DNA of 51,940 nt from Halostagnicola sp. A56 (lineage in GTDB: Archaea; Halobacteriota; Halobacteria; Halobacteriales; Natrialbaceae), in contig NZ_JMIP02000014.1 of NCBI RefSeq assembly GCF_000691505.1, forward strand, positions 1 through 51,940. The letters run 5' to 3'. The position numbers and the translations under genes were made by a program. Position 1 is the stretch's first letter, and each line of letters opens with the position of its first letter. Below the pieces are notes generated by a model, which made no database searches, was not told the DNA's origin, and saw only the letters and a list, made by a program, of their open reading frames with translations. Positions 17,698-25,946 of this stretch are shown in pieces.

Positions 17698-17877
17698 ATG
17701 AGCGTGAGCGGGCTCTGCCAGATCTGTGAATCGCGACCGGCCCAGGCCCGGTGTGAGAACTGCGGAGCGCTGGTGTGCGAGAAACACTTCGACCGCGGGC
17801 TCGGGCTCTGTGCGGACTGTGCCGCCCAGGCGCGACCGGGTGAGCAGCCCGACGATACCGATATCCATCGGTTCTGA
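17698..17877 (+). CDS. Small zinc-finger protein (B-box/HIT-like)
   Basis: A 59-residue protein packed with metal ligands: Cys7, Cys10, Cys19, Cys22, Cys27, His30, Cys38 and Cys41, as CQIC, CENC, CEKH and CADC pairs. The spacing suits two cross-braced zinc sites, like B-box or HIT fingers. The tail is acidic (RPGEQPDDTDIHRF). Function unknown; small zinc proteins of this kind are widespread in haloarchaea. The ATG directly before SVSGLCQIC was chosen because the upstream extension is Arg-rich. Confidence 0.85.
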   Translation: MSVSGLCQICESRPAQARCENCGALVCEKHFDRGLGLCADCAAQARPGEQPDDTDIHRF

Positions 17878-18015
17878 CCGGACTGTTCCGACCGGTTAGT
17901 GCCACCGCTGGAAAAACGGCCCACCGTTGAAAAACAGCCACCAGCGGCGTCTAAACCGCCCAGTCTCAGCTCCGACACTGATTCAGTGGCTCGGTTTCGG
18001 TATCGGTCCGATATC

Positions 18016-18816
18016 TCAGTCTCGGTACTTGTTCAATCTGGACTGCAACTTCGCCGCGGCCTGACCGGCAGCGGCTGCGAACTCTTCTCCCGCGTCCTCG
18101 CCGGCGAAGATGATCCCTCGAGAGGAGTTGACGAGGCCGACGCCGTTCGCGAGGCCGTGTTCGACGGCGGCTTCGGCGTCGCCGCCTTGCGCGCCGATGC
18201 CCGGCACGAGGAAAGGCAGATCCGGTGCCAGCTCTCGGACCTCCTCGAGTTCGTCCGGGTTCGTCGCGCCGACGACGAGGCCGACGTTGTCGTTCGCGTT
18301 CCAGGTGTCTGCCAGCGCCGCCACCCGTTCGTAGAGCGGTTCACCGGACGCGAGCTCGAGGTCCTGCAGATCCGCGCCGCCGGGGTTCGACGTTCGACAG
18401 AGGACGAACACGCCGGCTTCCTCCTCGGCGAGAAACGGCTGGAGGGAGTCACGACCCATGTAGGGGTTGACGGTGATCGCGTCGACCGTCTCGAGGATCT
18501 GCGCGTACTGTCGGGTCGTGTTGCCGATGTCGGCCCGCTTGGCGTCGAGCAGGACCGGGACGCCCTTGCCGTGGGCGTAGGCGACCGTCTCCTCGAGGGC
18601 GCGCCAGCCGTCGGGGTCCTCGTAGAACGCGGCGTTTGGTTTGTAGACCGCGGCGTGTTCGTGGGTCGCGTCGATGATCCGGCGGTTGAACGCCCACCGC
18701 GGAAGGTCGTACCCCTCGAGGTGGTCCGGGATGCGTTTCGGGTCGGGATCCAGCCCGACGCTGACGACGCTGTCGACCGAGACGATGCGGTCGTGCAGCC
18801 GATCGAAGAAGTTCAT
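18016..18816 (-). CDS. pyrF: Orotidine 5'-phosphate decarboxylase
   Basis: Converts OMP to UMP, the last step of de novo pyrimidine synthesis. It is 266 residues, the length of the long (type 2) subfamily. The signature DAKRADIGNT (91-100) holds the catalytic Lys/Asp network. Other segments are 'VVSVGLDPDPKRIPDHL', 'AVYKPNAAFYE', 'TVNPYMGRDSLQPFL' and 'FLVPGIGAQGGD'. It is divergent from mgsA across a short region with 18-base repeats. Confidence 0.96.
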   Translation of the reverse strand: MNFFDRLHDRIVSVDSVVSVGLDPDPKRIPDHLEGYDLPRWAFNRRIIDATHEHAAVYKPNAAFYEDPDGWRALEETVAYAHGKGVPVLLDAKRADIGNTTRQYAQILETVDAITVNPYMGRDSLQPFLAEEEAGVFVLCRTSNPGGADLQDLELASGEPLYERVAALADTWNANDNVGLVVGATNPDELEEVRELAPDLPFLVPGIGAQGGDAEAAVEHGLANGVGLVNSSRGIIFAGEDAGEEFAAAAGQAAAKLQSRLNKYRD

Positions 18817-18879
18817 GCCCTCGAGTGCAAACCCGACGGCCGAAAGTGTTGCTATCGGCCCCGCCTCGAGCGGGAGACG

Positions 18880-18940
18880 CAGCGACGACGGACGACGCAG
18901 CGATGACCGACGACTCAGCGATGACCGACGACTCAGCGAC
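18880..18940. repeat. 18-base tandem repeat between pyrF and mgsA
   Basis: Three consecutive 18-base units plus seven bases of a fourth. Units two and three (18898-18915, 18916-18933) are identical (CAGCGATGACCGACGACT). Unit one (18880-18897) differs at four positions. The period is a multiple of three in a region where no frame is a convincing gene. Confidence 0.8.
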
Positions 18941-19030
18941 GCCGACCAGGCTATCGCCGGCGCTCAAGCGCCGACGACGCGTGATGGTGATGGGGAGAAC
19001 CTATCCGAGAACGTCACGTCAGTAGGACCT

Positions 19031-19408
19031 ATGACGCGACTGGCGCTCATCGCACACGACGAGAAGAAACCGGAACTCATCGAGTTCGCACAGGCCCACC
19101 GATCGCAACTGCTCGAGTACGACCTGATCGCGACCGGAACGACCGGCAAGCGACTGATGGAAGCCACCGACCTCGAGATCGACCGCATGGAGTCGGGACC
19201 GCTCGGGGGCGACCTGATGATCGGCGCGCAGGTTGCGGAGGGGCGACTCGACGGCATCGTCTTCCTGCGGGATCCGCTGACCGCCCAGCCCCACGAGCCG
19301 GACATCTCGGCCCTGCTGCGCATCTGTGACGTCCACGACACTGCGCTGGCGACGAACGTAGAGAGCGCGACGTACCTGCTCGAGGGCGTTGCGAACTCGG
19401 ACGACTAG
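19031..19408 (+). CDS. mgsA: Methylglyoxal synthase
   Basis: Converts dihydroxyacetone phosphate to methylglyoxal and phosphate. It is 125 residues. The family signature is clear: 'LALIAHDEKKPELIEF' at the start, 'TGTTGKRLMEAT' for phosphate binding, 'ESGPLGGDLMIGAQVAEG', 'FLRDPLTAQPHEPDISALLR' with the catalytic aspartates, and 'ALATN' near the end. The ATG was chosen because it gives the exact family N-terminus; the frame extends far upstream in non-coding composition. Confidence 0.95.
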   Translation: MTRLALIAHDEKKPELIEFAQAHRSQLLEYDLIATGTTGKRLMEATDLEIDRMESGPLGGDLMIGAQVAEGRLDGIVFLRDPLTAQPHEPDISALLRICDVHDTALATNVESATYLLEGVANSDD

Positions 19409-19540
19409 TTGGCGCGTCGAAACGTCCCGGATTCCCGCGCAAAGGGTTCCACGCAGAGAGTTCGAACGCCGACGCGATGTCGGGGCTCGGGTCGATCGAT
19501 ACCAGCAAGCTATTTCTCGGTTCACCGGCGTTCTCGAGGC

Positions 19541-19993
19541 ATGGCAACGTACTACGAGGACATCGAAGTCGGAGATACCCATTCCTTCGGCGATCGAACG
19601 GTTTCGAAAGACGAGATAATCGAGTTCGCCGAGCAGTACGATCCCCAGACGTACCACGTCGACGAGGACGCCGCCGAAGATTCCATGTTCGGAGAACTCA
19701 TCGCGAGCGGGTGGCACACGGCGTCGCTGTGTATGCGCGAGTTCGTCGAAAATATCGCCGACGAGGCGTGGCTCGGGGCACGTGGAATCGACGAACTTCG
19801 CTGGATCAAACCCGTCACGCCCGGCGATACGCTCTCGATGACCGTCGAAGTCGTCGACAAACGACCGCTCGAGGACGACCCGACGGTCGGTCACGTCGAC
19901 ACCAGACTGACGGCGTACAACCAGGACGACGAGGCCGTGATCACGTGGATCGGACTCGGCATCGTCGCGCGCCGAGACGCCGAACAGTCCTGA
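19541..19993 (+). CDS. MaoC-family hot-dog dehydratase
   Basis: A 150-residue single hot-dog-fold protein. The hydratase motif is 'YDPQTYHVDEDAAEDSMFGE' followed by 'LIASGWHTASL', which carries the catalytic Asp and His of R-specific enoyl-CoA hydratases. The 'WIKPVTPGDTLSM' segment is also typical. Likely acts on an enoyl-CoA or acyl-CoA, perhaps in polyhydroxyalkanoate or fatty-acid metabolism; the substrate is not shown by the sequence. Start at the ATG before ATYYEDIEVGDTHSF. It is a single-gene unit between mgsA and the antiporter pair. Confidence 0.92.
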   Translation: MATYYEDIEVGDTHSFGDRTVSKDEIIEFAEQYDPQTYHVDEDAAEDSMFGELIASGWHTASLCMREFVENIADEAWLGARGIDELRWIKPVTPGDTLSMTVEVVDKRPLEDDPTVGHVDTRLTAYNQDDEAVITWIGLGIVARRDAEQS

Positions 19994-20131
19994 TCGGATC
20001 CTCGTCTCTGATCGGGTCCTCGCCACCTCGAACATTCGAACTCCCGAACGGAATCGGTGACAAGCGACGATGGTTCATCACCCGGTCCCGGTGTCACGGT
20101 ATTTAATATCCGTCCGTCTCGACTAGCAGGT

Positions 20132-20626
20132 ATGACTATCTACGAGAGCGATCTTCCCGGCGTCGGGAAGAAATACGAGGTCGAACTCGAGGGGGGAGAA
20201 CGCCTCGTTATCGTGACGCACAACACCGGAAAGCGAGAGGTCTACCTGAAAGCCGACGCGGACGCAGACAGCGACAAACTGTTCGAACTCCCGGATCGGA
20301 TGGCTCGAAAAGTGGGCACGATCCTCGAGGGCGCGTACTTCCAGCCGGTCAAGACGAACCGGGTCGAAACGATGCTCACCGACGAGACGTTCATCGAGTG
20401 GTACGGCGTGCCGGCGGATTCGGACCTCGTCGGGCAGGCGATCGCCGACGCGAAGATCCGCGAACGGACCGGCGTTTCGATCATCGCGATCCAGCGCGGC
20501 TCCGAGGTCATCACCCCGCCGACGCCCGAAACCGTCCTCGAGGCCGAGGACACGGTCGTCGTCGTCGGCGAGCGCGAGGACTGCATCGAGTTCGAACAGT
20601 TGCTCGGGAACGGCGGGCGGGAGTGA
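20132..20626 (+). CDS. KhtT-like regulatory subunit of cation/proton antiporter (RCK_C domain)
   Basis: A 164-residue cytosolic regulator. The N-terminal domain 'YESDLPGVGKKYEVELEGGE' followed by 'RLVIVTHNTGKREVYL' is the KhtT-type N domain. The C-terminal half is a TrkA-C/RCK_C domain ('DSDLVGQAIADAKIRERTGV', 'IIAIQRGSEVITPP', 'DTVVVVGERED'). In Bacillus KhtT, this domain binds nucleotides and gates the K+/H+ antiporter KhtU. Here the partner gene starts 33 bases downstream. The ATG is preceded by a TATA-like ATTTAATATCC about 25-30 bases upstream. Confidence 0.92.
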   Translation: MTIYESDLPGVGKKYEVELEGGERLVIVTHNTGKREVYLKADADADSDKLFELPDRMARKVGTILEGAYFQPVKTNRVETMLTDETFIEWYGVPADSDLVGQAIADAKIRERTGVSIIAIQRGSEVITPPTPETVLEAEDTVVVVGEREDCIEFEQLLGNGGRE

Positions 20627-20644
20627 TCGCCGTGGAGGGCTCGC

Positions 20645-20653
20645 AGGAGGTGA
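20645..20653 (+). promoter_or_regulatory. Shine-Dalgarno fixing the GTG start of the antiporter
   Basis: AGGAGGTGA six bases before the GTG at 20660. It supports initiation within the operon and decides the start. Confidence 0.75.
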
Positions 20654-20659
20654 CAGCGA

Positions 20660-21940
20660 GTGGCGACTGAAACCACGCTGATCGAGATCGGCGTCCTGTT
20701 CGCCGCGGCGGCGAGCGCCGGCGTCCTCGCGAATCGACTCGGACAGTCGGTCATCCCGTTGTACATCCTGTTCGGGATGGTCTTGAACGAGTACGTCCTC
20801 GGTACCGCGCCGGTCCCCGAGTTCCTCACCCCGGTCGTCGGCGAGACGTTCCCCTACCTGGCCGAGACCGACTTCATCTACCTCGGGGCCGAGCTCGGAA
20901 TCGTCTTTCTGCTCTTCTTTCTCGGCCTCGAGTTCAACCTCGAACGACTGCTCGAGACCCGAAACCGGATCGGCAAAGCCGGGTCGATCGACCTCGCGTT
21001 GAACTTCGGCGTCGGACTGGTACTCGGCTGGTTCTTTTTCGGCGACCTCCTGGCGGCGTTCATCCTCGCCGGAATCGTCTACATCTCCTCGTCGGCGATC
21101 ATCACCAAATCGCTCATCGACCTCGGCTGGATCGCAAACGACGAGGCCGACGCGATGCTCGGGACGCTCGTCTACGAGGACCTGTTCATCGCGATCTACC
21201 TCGCCGTCGTCTCGGCGCTCGTTCTCGGTGGCGGCAACGTCGGCGACGCGATCGGTCAGATCGGCGCCGCGATGGCGTTCATCGTCGGACTGCTGGTGCT
21301 CGTCTACTTCGGAAGCGAGTGGTTCCAGCAACTGCTCGAGACGGACTCATTCGAGTTTCTCGTCCTCCGGACGCTGGGCGTCCTTGTGCTCGTCTCCGGC
21401 GCCGCCCTCTCGCTCGGGGTCAGCGAGGCCGTCGCGGCTTTCTTCGTCGGGATGGCATTCTCCTCGACCGACCACGTCCACGACCTCGAGCAACTGCTCG
21501 CGCCCCTGCGGGACACGTTCGCGGCGGTCTTTTTCTTCTGGATCGGCCTGCTGACCGATCCGAGCGTCTTCGGCGGCGTCGCGGGCATGATCGTGATCGC
21601 AGCCTTACTCACGACGCCGGCGAAACTCGTCAGCGGCTACCTCGGCGGTCGGATCTACGACCTCGACGAGCGTCGGTCGATCCGCGTCGGCCTCGGGATG
21701 GTCACCCGCGGGGAGTTCTCGCTGATCATCGCGAGTACCGTCATCGCGGTCACCAGTTCGGGTTCGGGCGGCGCGATCGGGACGGGCGTCGTCGATACGA
21801 TCTACGCCTTCTCGGTCGGTTACGTACTGTTGATGAGCATCCTCGGGACGACGCTCATGCAGTACTCCGACCGCGTCGAAGCCGCGCTCGTCCCGCGACT
21901 CGAGCGCGTCGCAGGTACCGAGAAACAGCCTGGAAACTAG
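20660..21940 (+). CDS. KhtU/KefB-like cation:proton antiporter (CPA2)
   Basis: A 426-residue polytopic membrane protein of the CPA2 family that exchanges K+ or Na+ for protons. About 12 hydrophobic segments run from 'LIEIGVLFAAAASAGVLANR' to 'FSVGYVLLMSILGTTLMQY'. Typical segments are 'LGAELGIVFLLFFLGLEFNL' (helix 3), 'SSAIITKSLIDLG', 'EDLFIAIYLAVVSALVLGGG' and 'VTRGEFSLIIASTVIA'. There is no C-terminal RCK domain; the regulatory domain is supplied by the upstream KhtT-like gene. GTG start with strong Shine-Dalgarno. Confidence 0.93.
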   Translation: MATETTLIEIGVLFAAAASAGVLANRLGQSVIPLYILFGMVLNEYVLGTAPVPEFLTPVVGETFPYLAETDFIYLGAELGIVFLLFFLGLEFNLERLLETRNRIGKAGSIDLALNFGVGLVLGWFFFGDLLAAFILAGIVYISSSAIITKSLIDLGWIANDEADAMLGTLVYEDLFIAIYLAVVSALVLGGGNVGDAIGQIGAAMAFIVGLLVLVYFGSEWFQQLLETDSFEFLVLRTLGVLVLVSGAALSLGVSEAVAAFFVGMAFSSTDHVHDLEQLLAPLRDTFAAVFFFWIGLLTDPSVFGGVAGMIVIAALLTTPAKLVSGYLGGRIYDLDERRSIRVGLGMVTRGEFSLIIASTVIAVTSSGSGGAIGTGVVDTIYAFSVGYVLLMSILGTTLMQYSDRVEAALVPRLERVAGTEKQPGN

Positions 21941-21995
21941 ATACTGAACTTCGAAAAGAGATACCTTCAAACCCGTCCGGTTCCTTGCACCGAGC

Positions 21996-22655
21996 ATGGT
22001 AGAGGCGGTCGTCTTCGACCTCGACGAAACGCTCGCCGTCCCGGACCGGGATCGGGAGACGATTCTCGAGGATGTCACCGCTGCGACGGGGACGCCGTCG
22101 ATCAGCCGCGAGTCGTACCTCGACGCACACCGCCAGCACCTCACGCGAACGACTCGCAAACCCATCTTCGCCGAACTGCTGGCCGGTCGAGAGACGGACG
22201 CGGACGCCGAGGAACTCGCCGTCGCGTACCGCCGGACCATCGCTGATTCGCTGTCGCCCGTCACCGGCGTCGAATCGCTACTCGATGACCTCCGGAACCG
22301 CTACAGCGTCGGTCTGCTCACGAACGGCCCCGTCCGGGCCCAGCGGGACAAGCTCGAGACGTTGGGCTGGGAATGCACCTTCGACGCGGCGCTCGTCACA
22401 GGCGAACTCGAGGCGGGCAAACCCGACCCGCGAGCCTTCGACGCGATCCTGTCCGAACTGGCCGTCGACGCCGGGAACGCGGTTTACGTCGGCGACGACG
22501 TCGAGGCCGATATCGCCGGCGCGACCAACGCCGGAATGGACGCGATCCAGGTGCTGAAACCCGACGGCCCCGCGCCGGACGACCGGGCCGCCGACCACTT
22601 GGCGCAGGATTCGATCGCGGCGGAGCTTCCGGGCGTGCTCGCGACGCTCGAGTGA
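21996..22655 (+). CDS. HAD-superfamily hydrolase
   Basis: A 219-residue phosphatase of the haloacid dehalogenase superfamily. Motif I is VVFDLDETLAVP (catalytic Asp near residue 8), motif II 'GLLTNGPVRAQ', motif III 'GKPDPRAF', motif IV 'VYVGDDVEADI'. A helical cap lies between motifs I and II. The organisation is that of phosphoglycolate phosphatase-like or YjjG-like nucleotidases; the substrate is not clear. TATA-like 'AAGAGATACCTTCAA' about 30 bases upstream suggests a leaderless transcript. Confidence 0.92.
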   Translation: MVEAVVFDLDETLAVPDRDRETILEDVTAATGTPSISRESYLDAHRQHLTRTTRKPIFAELLAGRETDADAEELAVAYRRTIADSLSPVTGVESLLDDLRNRYSVGLLTNGPVRAQRDKLETLGWECTFDAALVTGELEAGKPDPRAFDAILSELAVDAGNAVYVGDDVEADIAGATNAGMDAIQVLKPDGPAPDDRAADHLAQDSIAAELPGVLATLE

Positions 22656-22691
22656 GTGGACACGCTTTCTACGGCGGAAACCCCAGAAAAG

Positions 22692-23090
22692 TCACTCCGC
22701 AATCGATTGGCTCACGTCGTCGAAGACGTCCGATGCTCGTTTGACTTCCCCGCCATCTTCGACGAACACGAGTGTTTTTGGCGGCGTCGTCGCTTTCGGC
22801 CGAACTCTGAGCCCGACCGACTCGGCGGCTGCTGCCGCGCGCTCGTGTCCCCGTTCGAATTCGACGCGGACGCGATCCTCGTGGACGAATACACGAGCGA
22901 TGACTACCATCCCTTCGGGCTCCCCTATCTGTTCGACATCGTACGCTCGAGCGCCGTCGGTCGTCGGCTCGACGTCCGTGTCGGCGTCGACGACAGCCAG
23001 CCGCTCGAGGTGGCCGTCTTCCCGGCCGTCGATTTCGCTCGCGAGGAGTTCGGCGATTCGACGGCCGTCCGTAACTCGCGTCTCGACCAT
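22692..23090 (-). CDS. Conserved hypothetical haloarchaeal protein (132 aa)
   Basis: A 132-residue acidic soluble protein with alternating strands and helices: 'RVTDGRRIAELLASEIDGRE', then 'GHLERLAVVDADTDVEPT', 'GMVVIARVFVHEDRVRVEFE' and a C-terminal 'TLVFVEDGGEVKRASD'. The family is haloarchaeal as far as I know and has no established function. It is convergent with the HAD gene and in the same direction as the DUF2240 gene upstream (gap about 47 bases), so the two may be cotranscribed. Confidence 0.8.
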   Translation of the reverse strand: MVETRVTDGRRIAELLASEIDGREDGHLERLAVVDADTDVEPTTDGARAYDVEQIGEPEGMVVIARVFVHEDRVRVEFERGHERAAAAAESVGLRVRPKATTPPKTLVFVEDGGEVKRASDVFDDVSQSIAE

Positions 23091-23137
23091 ACGGCCAGGT
23101 TGGCCCCGACGGAGTAATCGTCTTCGGTCGCGGGGGC

Positions 23138-23593
23138 TCAGTCCTCGGACCCGACTAAGGCGTCTCTGGCGACGGGAGCTAGATCGGAGACGTCGATTCC
23201 CTCCCGGCGCGCGTAGACGACGGCCGCGGCTTCGATCGTGACATCGAGTTCCCGCTGGAGGGTGTTGATCGCGCCGACGGCCTCGTGTTTCTCCGTCCCC
23301 TCCGCGACGAGCGCATCGAGGACGCGCTCGAACGCCGACCGCTCCGCGAGGATGTCCTCGTCCGGAACGAAGTCGTCGGGGATCGTCACCGTCGCAGGGT
23401 CGAACGATAGCTCGAGGTCAGTTCCGTCTCGCGAAAGGAGATCCTCGCCGGTCGCGACATCGATCAGCCGCGTCGCCTGATCGGGGGAAAACCAGTCCCG
23501 ATCCAGGGAGAGCGCGACGACGAACTCGTTTTCTCGAAGTCTGTCTGTGCCGTTCTGGACGAACGGCGCAGCGACGGCGACGCGAAGACTCAT
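23138..23593 (-). CDS. DUF2240 family protein
   Basis: A 151-residue protein of the archaeal DUF2240 family: MSLRVAVAAPFVQNGTDRLR, 'FVVALSLDRDWFSPDQATRL', 'AFERVLDALVAEGTEKHEAV' and 'AAAVVYARREGIDVSDLAPV'. The middle helices resemble a winged-helix DNA-binding arrangement, but this is inference. The ATG at 23593 matches the family N-terminus; a longer frame begins at 23668 in Arg/Ser-rich composition. Confidence 0.88.
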   Translation of the reverse strand: MSLRVAVAAPFVQNGTDRLRENEFVVALSLDRDWFSPDQATRLIDVATGEDLLSRDGTDLELSFDPATVTIPDDFVPDEDILAERSAFERVLDALVAEGTEKHEAVGAINTLQRELDVTIEAAAVVYARREGIDVSDLAPVARDALVGSED

Positions 23594-23770
23594 CGAAATT
23601 GATTCTTCAGGGCGAGAAAATAACGATGGCGGTTCGAACCGGAGCGATCGATGTGGGACGATCGACACGAGTGATCGAACCGAACCGGTCGAAGCTGTTA
23701 GCGGACCGACCGACGCCTCGAAATGCGATCGGCGGATCGAACGACTGCCCGCCTGAAGCGACGGCGCCGA

Positions 23771-24403
23771 TCAATCGGAGGCGCGACCGCCGTTTCGGTT
23801 GGCTCGAGACGGCGGCGGAACCTCCGAAATCGTCGGCTCGGGCGGATCGGGAAGCACGCACCGATCGAGTTCCCGGTTGACGTGTTCGTACTGGGACGGC
23901 TCGTTCGCGAGCGCGTGAGCCGGGTTCTGGTCGCTATCGATGCGGGCCGCACGGATCTCGTCGAAGCCGTTGACTCGAGCCCGAATCCCCCGCCAGTGGT
24001 GTTCCGTGTTCGACGGGATCGAAAACGGTCGCGGGGGCTTCCGATCGGGGTGGTTCGTCGCCAGAATCGCGTTGTTGACGTTGCTGGCTAACGAATCGTG
24101 ATCGATGAGAACACCGACGCTCGCGTGTCGCGGTGCGCGTGCAGCCAGTACGTCGAGTCCGAGATGTAACGCACGATACTCGGCGACGTTGTTATCGGGT
24201 GGGGCATCCGCGGTCGCAACGCGCGCGACTCGAGTGCCATCTCTGGTTTCGATAACTGCGCCGAGCCCGCCACCCGTCTGCCGAAACGACCCGTCCGTCG
24301 CGACGTAGAAGTCTCGATGGTGGGTTCGGGGTGGGTGTGCGATGTGTGGGGTCGGCGACTCGTCGAACAGGTCCCGCAGTGCGGGGCGGCCGTGGGCGGC
24401 CAT
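23771..24403 (-). CDS. RNase HI-like protein with His at the fourth catalytic position
   Basis: A 210-residue RNase H-fold protein. Three catalytic carboxylates are clear: Asp37 in 'ATDGSF', Glu75 in 'NNVAEYRALHLGL', Asp101 in 'VLIDHDSLAS'. The fourth family position, normally Asp in 'ADxLA', reads 'NPAHALA' with His163. An N-terminal stretch of 30 residues and a C-terminal Pro-rich tail of about 30 residues flank the domain. Likely cleaves RNA in RNA-DNA hybrids (primers, R-loops). A TATA-like AACTTTAAGT lies about 25-35 bases before the ATG. Confidence 0.88.
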   Translation of the reverse strand: MAAHGRPALRDLFDESPTPHIAHPPRTHHRDFYVATDGSFRQTGGGLGAVIETRDGTRVARVATADAPPDNNVAEYRALHLGLDVLAARAPRHASVGVLIDHDSLASNVNNAILATNHPDRKPPRPFSIPSNTEHHWRGIRARVNGFDEIRAARIDSDQNPAHALANEPSQYEHVNRELDRCVLPDPPEPTISEVPPPSRANRNGGRASD

Positions 24404-24642
24404 ACCTCACGTTGGTTCTGAAGGCAACTTAAAGTTTTGCCAGGTATCTACCCGTGAAACCGCATCGAACAGCACAGGGAGTTATGCAATACACCAAATT
24501 CTGGATCACCAATACGAGCCTGAAGCTTCCCGATCGGGGCTGGCTTACATCGTCGCTCGAGCGAGGACGATAGCTACATCGAACTCCGCTCTCATCGACG
24601 GAATACCACAACGTATAGGATTCGCGACTCGAACGGAGATGC

Positions 24643-25554
24643 GTGAGTCGAAGTCGTCCCGTCTTCCTGTTCGCTCTCCTCTCGCTCCTCTGGGGATCGG
24701 CGTTCGTCGCGATCAGCGCCGGTCTCGAACACTTCCCGCCGGTGTTGTTCGCCGCGTTTCGCTACGATATCGCGAGCTTGCTGATGCTCGGCTACGCCGC
24801 CTACGCCGCCGAGGACTGGCTCCCGCGCGGACGCCGGGAGTGGTACGCGGTCGCCGTCGGCGCGGTGTTTCTCATCGCCGGCTACCACGCGTTCCTGTTC
24901 GTCGGCCAGCGCCACACCACCGCCGCCGCCGCGGCGATCCTGGTCAGCCTCTCGCCGGTTCTAACCACCGGGTTCTCGCGGGTGTTGTTCCCGGCCGATG
25001 CGCTCTCGCCGACCGGGCTTGGCGGCGTCGTCCTCGGGCTTCTCGGCGTCGCGATCATCGCCCGCCCCGATCCGTCCGACCTGTTCGCGACGGACGTAAT
25101 CGCGACGCTACTGGTCTTTCTCGCCGCGACGGCGTTCGCGCTCGGAAGCGTCCTCGTCCGACGGATCGACGCGCCGATCGAGATCGAGACCATGGAGGCC
25201 TGGTCGATGCTCGGCGGCGCGCTCGTGATGCACGGCGCGAGTCTCGCGATTCGAGAACCGATCGATCCCTCGGAATGGATCACCCCCGAAGCGATCGGTG
25301 CGCTGGCGTATCTCGCGTGTGCCGCGAGCGCGGTCGGATTCCTGCTCTACTTCGAGTTGCTCGAGCGACTCGGCGCCGTCGAGATCAACATGGTCTCGTA
25401 CGTCGCCCCGATCGTGGCCGCCGTCGTCGGCTGGCTCTACCTCGAGGAAGCGATCGAGCCCGCGACGGCCGTCGGCTTCGCCTGTATCGCCACCGGCTTT
25501 CTCCTCGTCAAGCGCGAAGCGATCCGACGCGCGATCGCCTCCGTGAGTCGATAG
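24643..25554 (+). CDS. EamA/DMT-family transporter
   Basis: A 303-residue membrane protein with ten hydrophobic helices arranged as two EamA repeats of five. The first repeat begins 'VFLFALLSLLWGSAFVAISA', the second near 'DVIATLLVFLAATAFALGSV'. The 'SYVAPIVAAVVGWLYLEEAI' segment near the end is the most typical motif of drug/metabolite transporters. Substrate unknown (metabolite or amino-acid export is usual for the family). GTG start; the nearby ATG at 24639 is out of frame. Confidence 0.9.
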   Translation: MSRSRPVFLFALLSLLWGSAFVAISAGLEHFPPVLFAAFRYDIASLLMLGYAAYAAEDWLPRGRREWYAVAVGAVFLIAGYHAFLFVGQRHTTAAAAAILVSLSPVLTTGFSRVLFPADALSPTGLGGVVLGLLGVAIIARPDPSDLFATDVIATLLVFLAATAFALGSVLVRRIDAPIEIETMEAWSMLGGALVMHGASLAIREPIDPSEWITPEAIGALAYLACAASAVGFLLYFELLERLGAVEINMVSYVAPIVAAVVGWLYLEEAIEPATAVGFACIATGFLLVKREAIRRAIASVSR

Positions 25555-25581
25555 CGCTCGCAATACGACTCGAGCCGTCCC

Positions 25582-25666
25582 CAATGACAACGACCAGAAC
25601 CGTCCCGAGTCACAACGGCTGGAACTGCCCTCCAGTCACAGCGGCTGGAATCATCCACCGGTCACA
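25582..25666. repeat. Degenerate 26-base tandem repeat between convergent genes
   Basis: Units at 25608-25633 and 25634-25659 share AGTCACA-CGGCTGGAA. A more diverged unit precedes them (25582-25607) and a partial GGTCACA follows. The array fills the space between the EamA gene and the convergent 25662-25946 gene and ends inside that gene's last codons. Confidence 0.65.
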
Positions 25667-25946
25667 GTTCGTCGTCGATTCGATAGGAGTGGCCCACGTA
25701 GAGCGCTCCGAGGTTACACCCCAGCAGCGCGAGGAAGGTTCCGGTTTCCGCCCCGTTCGAGAGCCCGGTGAGCAAAAGCGGGATGTAGAAGAACGGCAGG
25801 ACGATAGCCAGCCAGAAACTCGCCACTCGGATCGGCTTCGCGACCGACGGAAGGTAGCGCTCGAGCGGCCGCTGTGTCGCGTTCTGTCCGTCTACCGATT
25901 CGCCCGACGAGGCCCGCCGGCGATCGTGTGGTGATTGGTTTGACAT
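25662..25946 (-). CDS. Small membrane protein (94 aa)
   Basis: A 94-residue protein with a polar N-terminal 40 residues (MSNQSPHDRRRASSGESVDG) and two hydrophobic helices (about 43-62 and 68-86: 'VASFWLAIVLPFFYIPLLL', 'GTFLALLGCNLGALYVG'). It ends 'HSYRIDDEL'. I have no functional assignment. It is convergent with the EamA gene. Confidence 0.75.
   Translation of the reverse strand: MSNQSPHDRRRASSGESVDGQNATQRPLERYLPSVAKPIRVASFWLAIVLPFFYIPLLLTGLSNGAETGTFLALLGCNLGALYVGHSYRIDDEL

Noticed and set aside
24639..24641. ATG start for the EamA transporter
   Set aside because: Out of frame with the transporter; the GTG at 24643 gives the family N-terminus.
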